This document shows, one piece after another, positions 16,115 to 19,863 of a DNA stretch of 19,863 bases (positions within the stretch are counted from its first letter, which is position 1; each line of letters starts with the position of its first letter). Position numbers and translations under genes: made by a program. The notes beneath the pieces are model-generated. The model saw only the letters and a list, made by a program, of their open reading frames with translations. It did no database searches and was not told where the DNA came from. Source of the stretch: JAOUEE01 sp051011595. Lineage in GTDB: Bacteria; Actinomycetota; Acidimicrobiia; Acidimicrobiales; SHLQ01. The DNA is taken from positions 1-19,863 of the forward strand of contig JBPCTQ010000288.1 of the NCBI GenBank assembly GCA_051011595.1, read 5' to 3'.

Positions 16115-16474
16115 TCAGTGATCCGCGGGTGTCTCCTGCTGCTCGATCCGGTGGCGAAGCAGCGCCACCTCCTCGGCCAGCGTACGAACCCGGCCCTCCA
16201 TACGGGAGAGCTCCCACGAGAAGTGCACGGCCAGTACGAACAGGAAGGCCAGGCCCATCATGAGCCACACCGCCGGCGGGTAGTCGACTCCCAGCCAGCC
16301 GGCCACCGTGTCGAGCAGGCTCGGAACGGCGGCCATGACAGCCACACCGACACCGATGGTGACCCACAACAGTGCGTATTTGGCCTTCAGCACCTGCTGG
16401 CTGACCAGACGCAGGATGAACACGATGGCGCCGACGGTGAGCACCACCAACAAGGCGTGGGCTTGACCACTCAT
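16115..16474 (-). CDS. DUF2304 family small membrane protein
   Basis: This protein of 119 residues has three predicted membrane helices at about 6-25, 33-55 and 68-88. The family-typical segment KAKYALLWVTIG joins the first two. After the last helix comes a charged, coiled-coil-like tail (about 90-114, containing RMEGRVRTLAEEVALLRHRI). DUF2304 genes are often found beside DPM1-like glycosyltransferases, as here, where the GT2 gene lies 11 bases upstream. A role as membrane partner or anchor of that enzyme is likely but unproven. GGAGAAG at 16477-16483 on the minus strand is a good ribosome binding site for the ATG. Confidence 0.88.
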   Translation of the reverse strand: MSGQAHALLVVLTVGAIVFILRLVSQQVLKAKYALLWVTIGVGVAVMAAVPSLLDTVAGWLGVDYPPAVWLMMGLAFLFVLAVHFSWELSRMEGRVRTLAEEVALLRHRIEQQETPADH

Positions 16475-16485
16475 GACTTCTCCAT

Positions 16486-17211
16486 TCAGGTCGGGCGAGG
16501 ACGGCGCCGCAGCGTGGACGAGGCCAGCGCCACCAGCAGCCGTAGATAGTTGTAGACCAGCCGGAAGCTCCGATTCGACGGCTGTCCACCGGCCCGAGCC
16601 CGCATGTTGGTGGGTACTTCTCGTACGTCGTAGCCGGCCCGGCAGGCCCCGATGAGTGTCTCCACCGAATCCATGTATTCGATCGGGTATTCCGCGGCGA
16701 ATCGTTCGAGGAGTGGTCGGCGTACCGCACGAAAGCCCGACGACGTGTCGACGAAGTTCTTCCCGGCCAAACGGCGGGTGAGGAACCGGAGCGACCTCAT
16801 CGCCAGCCCGCGCGTGGCGCCGACCTCGTAGTCGTCGTCGGCACCGAACCGATTGCCGATCACCATGTCGGCGCCTTCGTCGAGCGCCTGCAACAGCACC
16901 TCGATCTGGCTGGCGTCGTGTTGACCGTCGGCATCGAACTGCACCGCTCGGTCGTAGCCCTGCTCCACGGCGTACCGGAAGCCGGCCCGCAGCGCGCCAC
17001 CGATGCCGAGGTTGAACGGCAAGACGATGACCGTGGCCCCGCCGCGACGGGCGGATCCCTCGGTGTCGTCGGAACTGCCGTCGTCGATCACCGCCACGGC
17101 CAGATCGGGCACGGTCTGGGCCAACTCGGCGAGCACCCCCGGCAGGGATTCTTCTTCGTTGAACGCCGGTATGACCACGACGGTGCGCGGCGGTGCTTCC
17201 ACGTCAGTCAC
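16486..17211 (-). CDS. GT2 glycosyltransferase, DPM1-like polyprenyl-phosphate sugar synthase
   Basis: This GT-A enzyme of 241 residues resembles dolichol/polyprenol-phosphate mannose (or glucose) synthases. Motifs in order are VVVIPAFNEEESLPGVL (11-27), VIDDGSSDDT (41-50), the DxD motif QFDADGQHD with Asp93 and Asp95, and GNRFGADDDYEVG, then VDTSSGFRAVRR. It has no membrane helices of its own, which fits an adjacent DUF2304 partner. It likely transfers a sugar from a nucleotide donor to polyprenyl phosphate on the cytosolic side, feeding GT-C enzymes that work outside. The GTG at 17211 lies 1 base after the upstream stop and leaves a natural N-terminus. The frame is open to an ATG at 17286, but that adds an unlike segment and a 74-base overlap, so I rejected it. 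Confidence 0.88.
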   Translation of the reverse strand: MTDVEAPPRTVVVIPAFNEEESLPGVLAELAQTVPDLAVAVIDDGSSDDTEGSARRGGATVIVLPFNLGIGGALRAGFRYAVEQGYDRAVQFDADGQHDASQIEVLLQALDEGADMVIGNRFGADDDYEVGATRGLAMRSLRFLTRRLAGKNFVDTSSGFRAVRRPLLERFAAEYPIEYMDSVETLIGACRAGYDVREVPTNMRARAGGQPSNRSFRLVYNYLRLLVALASSTLRRRPRPT

Positions 17212-17212
17212 G

Positions 17213-18550
17213 CTACTGCGGCACGGTCTCGGTGTCGCGCCAGGCCCGACCCACGAAACGAGCCGCCGCGGTGAGGGCCACGGCACTACCGACAGCCAGC
17301 ACCGGTTCGAGCGGGGCCCGGTATCGCAGGACGGCGAGGCTCATCGCCACCGCCACCGCGGTGACCGCCACCAGGGCCAGCAGCGGGAAAACGGCGCGGC
17401 CCCTGCGGTGCAACATCACGTAACCCACTGCGGCCAAGGCAGCCATCGGGTACCACAAGAGCACCGCAGCGTTGGCCAGCCACGGCTCCCGACCGGCGAT
17501 GAGCGAATTGAGGCGCGCCTGTTGCATCGGGTGGAACACGCCGGCCACTCGCCCCAGACGGGCTGCCACCGCGGTGACCGCCCGGCGCCGGTGATCGAGT
17601 GCGTAGTCGACACCTGTTTCGCGTAGATGAGCGGCACCCAGCGACTGATCGACGTAGGTCAGACCGGTGCCTTCCAGTGCCTCGCCCATACACCCGAGCC
17701 AGTAGTACCCGATGAACTCGGCGCTGTAGGACTCGTCACAATTGGCCTGTGCGACCGAGTAGTCGAGACCGATCGACATGTACACCGGCTCCTCGAACCG
17801 GTTCAGGTTGTAGCCGACCCAGGGCAGCACCACGGCGGCACACGCCACCCCGGCACCAGCCAGCATGGTGATGCGCTGCCGCCAGGACTGGCGGCGCAGG
17901 ACCACCAGGATCAACGGCACCACCGCGAACAACACATACGCCGACAGTTCTGCTCGGGCCTGGGTGGCCAGTCCGGTGAACAGTCCCAGCCACACCGCGT
18001 TGCGCACCGTGGGATCGTCGAGGGTGCGGTAGGCGAAGAAGGCCGCCAACGCGGCCAGGGGAACGGTGAGCGACTCGGCCAGGACGAACCCGGGTGCCGT
18101 CCAGATGCTCGGTGTGAAGGCGCCGAAAAAGCCGGCCACCAGGCCCACCGTGGCACCGGCAACTCGTCGTCCGAGGATGCCGAAGGTGAGTGGGGTGAGG
18201 CTCGACGCCAGGGCGGTGACCACCATGTGACCGACCTGGGACTTGACCCCCACCAACGACCAGGCCGCCAGGTACAGGGTGTAGAGGGGTGGGTGATCGG
18301 CTGATTCCTGCACCACACCGAACAACTCTCGGGGGAGCGGCGCCACCAGCCCTTCACCATCGACGAGGTAGTTGGCCTGGGCGCTGTACACCAGACCGTC
18401 ACCCCAGACCTGGGTGCGGTAGAGCTGACCGGTTGGCAGCACGTTCTCCTGGAAGTCGGTGCGGAACTCGAAGATGTAGAACAACTCCAGGACCAACGCC
18501 GCCCCACAGAACAGGGCGATGATGAGCCACCATCGTCGGGACTCGTTCAT
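17213..18550 (-). CDS. GT-C family membrane glycosyltransferase (ArnT/PMT-like)
   Basis: This membrane protein of 445 residues has about ten helices and a GT-C pattern. The first helix (about 8-28) is followed by an outer loop with VWGDGLVYSAQANYL, where Asp51 sits in the place of the catalytic acid. SADHPPLYTLYLA follows, typical of ArnT/PMT-like enzymes. A second outer loop with Cys residues (NCDESYSAEF, YWLGCMGE) lies at about 270-300 and may form a disulfide. It probably uses a polyprenyl-phosphate sugar, such as the product of the next gene, to modify an envelope glycan or protein. The ATG overlaps the stop of the acyltransferase gene (ATGA), and the TAG stop is 1 base from the GT2 start. 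Confidence 0.85.
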   Translation of the reverse strand: MNESRRWWLIIALFCGAALVLELFYIFEFRTDFQENVLPTGQLYRTQVWGDGLVYSAQANYLVDGEGLVAPLPRELFGVVQESADHPPLYTLYLAAWSLVGVKSQVGHMVVTALASSLTPLTFGILGRRVAGATVGLVAGFFGAFTPSIWTAPGFVLAESLTVPLAALAAFFAYRTLDDPTVRNAVWLGLFTGLATQARAELSAYVLFAVVPLILVVLRRQSWRQRITMLAGAGVACAAVVLPWVGYNLNRFEEPVYMSIGLDYSVAQANCDESYSAEFIGYYWLGCMGEALEGTGLTYVDQSLGAAHLRETGVDYALDHRRRAVTAVAARLGRVAGVFHPMQQARLNSLIAGREPWLANAAVLLWYPMAALAAVGYVMLHRRGRAVFPLLALVAVTAVAVAMSLAVLRYRAPLEPVLAVGSAVALTAAARFVGRAWRDTETVPQ

Positions 18551-19779
18551 GACGCGGCCTTCGACGAACCGGGTCCCCGTTCACGGCTCCATGCCAGCGC
18601 CGGGCGCTCGACCAGCCGGTAGGTGATCCACGACAGCACCACGGTGCCCGCGAAGGTGAACAAGATCATGGCGAAGAACGCCACGCTGGGGAAGGTCATC
18701 TCGCCCATACCCCATCCGAAGATGGGGGTGCGGTCGGTGATCTGGAACCACTCCTCGATGACTGCGGTGTGCCACAGATAGAAGCTGTACGAGATCACCC
18801 CCATGAACACCAGGGGTCGAAGTCTCAGGGTGCGATGCAGCGACGAGGTTGCGGGGGAGAAGATGGCGGGTACCACCATCAAGAACGCCACCAGCCCGTA
18901 GCCGAACTGCCGGTAGAGCTCGATGTGCCAGGGTCCACGGCCTTCGGCGTCACGGGGGAGCCCGAGCTGGTAACCCACGAACACGAGCACCGCCAGCGCC
19001 GCCAGCCACCACCACCAGCCGCTGGCCGTGAGCGCAGCACGGAGCGGAGCAGCGACCGGTCGTCGCTCCGACCAGGCGTGGGCCACGGCGAGGGCCATGC
19101 CGATGGCGAAGTAGTCGATGGTGCCGGGCAGCCACAACGTGGTGTTGAACGACCAGCCCTGCCGCATGGCGAGCATCCGCCAGGCCACACTCAACAGCAT
19201 GAGCGCCCCGCAGCCGATCAGCAACAGCACGGCCCGCTGGCTGACGGGTCGTCCGGCCACCCACCGCTTGGCACCGATCGCCAGTAACGGCAGGACCGCG
19301 TAGAAGCTGACCTCGACGGCCAGGGTCCAGGCTTGGGAGATGCCCCAGAAGACACCGTCGGACGGGTAGATCTGCAACAACAGGAAGTGAATCCAGTACT
19401 CGCGTACCGGCGCTTCGGTGGAGACCTCGGGCCGCAACACCACGTACACCAGGGTGAGCACCACCCAGTAGGCCGGATAGATGCGCCAGGCCCGCCGCCA
19501 CCAGAACCGCAAGGGCGCCGGCAGGTTGTTGTCGTCGAGGATGGCCTCGACGTGGGGACGAAACAGCAAGAACCCACTCAGCGCGAAGAAGACGGGAACC
19601 CCGACATCGAAGGTGTCGAGGAGCCCACCGAGTGACGAGCTGAACGTGGCACCGCTGAAGAATCCCAGATGGTGCACGAACACCAGACCGGCGGCCACGG
19701 CCCGCAGGCCTTCGACGGCGGGAAAGTAGACCCGGGGTCGGGCACCGGTCTGCCACCGGTCGCCGACCGGAGCGATCAC
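18547..19779 (-). CDS. Acyltransferase-3 family membrane protein
   Basis: This membrane O-acyltransferase has 410 residues and about ten helices. The N-terminus shows the signature YFPAVEGLRAVAAGLVFVHH with Arg26 and His36/His37, then FDVGVPVFFALSGFLLFRP. It is followed by WRRAWRIYPAYWV, a late helix with GVISYSFYLWHTAVIEEW, and YRLVERPALAWSRE near the end. Unlike the plus-strand copy at 7483 it has no SGNH domain. It probably acylates a surface glycan or lipid-linked intermediate made by this block. The GTG start overlaps the previous stop (GTGA). AGGAGG occurs about 22 bases upstream, too far to be a normal ribosome binding site, so coupling is likely. Confidence 0.9.
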   Translation of the reverse strand: MIAPVGDRWQTGARPRVYFPAVEGLRAVAAGLVFVHHLGFFSGATFSSSLGGLLDTFDVGVPVFFALSGFLLFRPHVEAILDDNNLPAPLRFWWRRAWRIYPAYWVVLTLVYVVLRPEVSTEAPVREYWIHFLLLQIYPSDGVFWGISQAWTLAVEVSFYAVLPLLAIGAKRWVAGRPVSQRAVLLLIGCGALMLLSVAWRMLAMRQGWSFNTTLWLPGTIDYFAIGMALAVAHAWSERRPVAAPLRAALTASGWWWWLAALAVLVFVGYQLGLPRDAEGRGPWHIELYRQFGYGLVAFLMVVPAIFSPATSSLHRTLRLRPLVFMGVISYSFYLWHTAVIEEWFQITDRTPIFGWGMGEMTFPSVAFFAMILFTFAGTVVLSWITYRLVERPALAWSRERGPGSSKAAS

Positions 19780-19863
19780 GACCCGTCAGACCCGGTCGCG
19801 ACCTCCTCGTGGTATTCCTCCTCGACGGTCACCGCCCAGATGTCGTGGTCGGCGCCCAGGATG
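19776..19863 (-). CDS. Unidentified gene, C-terminal 28 residues only
   Basis: A minus-strand frame runs in from the right edge and ends with TGA at 19776. It gives a 28-residue tail that begins ILGADHDIWAVTVEEEYHEE. The tail is acidic and hydrophilic, and the codon use looks coding. The stop overlaps the GTG of the acyltransferase gene by 4 bases, the same junction type seen elsewhere in this block, which supports it as a real gene. I do not recognise the family from so short a piece. Confidence 0.55.
   Translation of the reverse strand, partial: ILGADHDIWAVTVEEEYHEEVATGSDGS

Noticed and set aside
17212..17286. Longer N-terminus for the DPM1-like GT2
   Set aside because: The extra 25 residues are unlike the family and overlap the end of the GT-C gene; GTG at 17211 fits better.
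1..19863. CRISPR arrays, tRNA or rRNA genes, insertion sequences, phage genes
   Set aside because: I saw no spaced direct repeats, no tRNA-like cloverleaf, no transposase or integrase motifs, and almost no non-coding room for them.

Overview
The window is GC-rich and densely coded, with GTG and TTG starts and many 4-base stop/start overlaps. It reads as chromosomal DNA of an actinomycete (Actinomycetota). The strongest pointers are a complete conservon (histidine kinase, Roadblock, DUF742 and GTPase genes) and a 1,428-residue homologue of the mycobacterial arabinofuranosyltransferase AftD. A lineage such as Acidimicrobiia would fit, but that is an inference from gene content; no marker gene here settles it.

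Left part, plus strand. The window opens inside gltB (glutamate synthase large subunit, last 421 residues), followed 4 bases later by gltD; together they form the NADPH-GOGAT enzyme of ammonium assimilation. After a 120-base gap comes cvnA-cvnB-cvnC-cvnD (2854-5987), four overlapping genes for a membrane-associated kinase/GTPase signalling complex. After a second gap with a possible terminator hairpin come a family 2 glycosyltransferase gene that may be leaderless, arfB (a ribosome-rescue peptidyl-tRNA hydrolase) overlapping its end, and a large acyltransferase-3/SGNH fusion gene ending at 9537.

Right part, minus strand. From the right edge back to 9545 the genes form one nearly continuous block, read right to left: an unidentified gene cut by the window edge, an acyltransferase-3, a GT-C membrane glycosyltransferase, a DPM1-like GT2 glycosyltransferase, a DUF2304 small membrane protein, a GT4 glycosyltransferase, the AftD-like protein, and an SGNH-hydrolase lipoprotein. 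Junctions are 4-base overlaps or gaps of 1-14 bases, except one 77-base gap before the GT4 gene. The block converges on the acyltransferase/SGNH fusion gene with only 7 bases between the two stop codons.

How they fit together: the minus-strand block plus the two plus-strand surface genes look like an envelope glycan assembly and O-acylation locus. Cytosolic GT4 and GT2 enzymes and a lipid-linked sugar synthase with its DUF2304 partner would feed membrane GT-C enzymes (the 445-residue protein and AftD). Acyltransferase-3 and SGNH proteins would add or remove acyl groups outside the membrane. The glycan itself cannot be named from sequence alone. No tRNA, rRNA, CRISPR array, insertion sequence or phage gene was seen, and no gene-free stretch exceeds about 120 bases.
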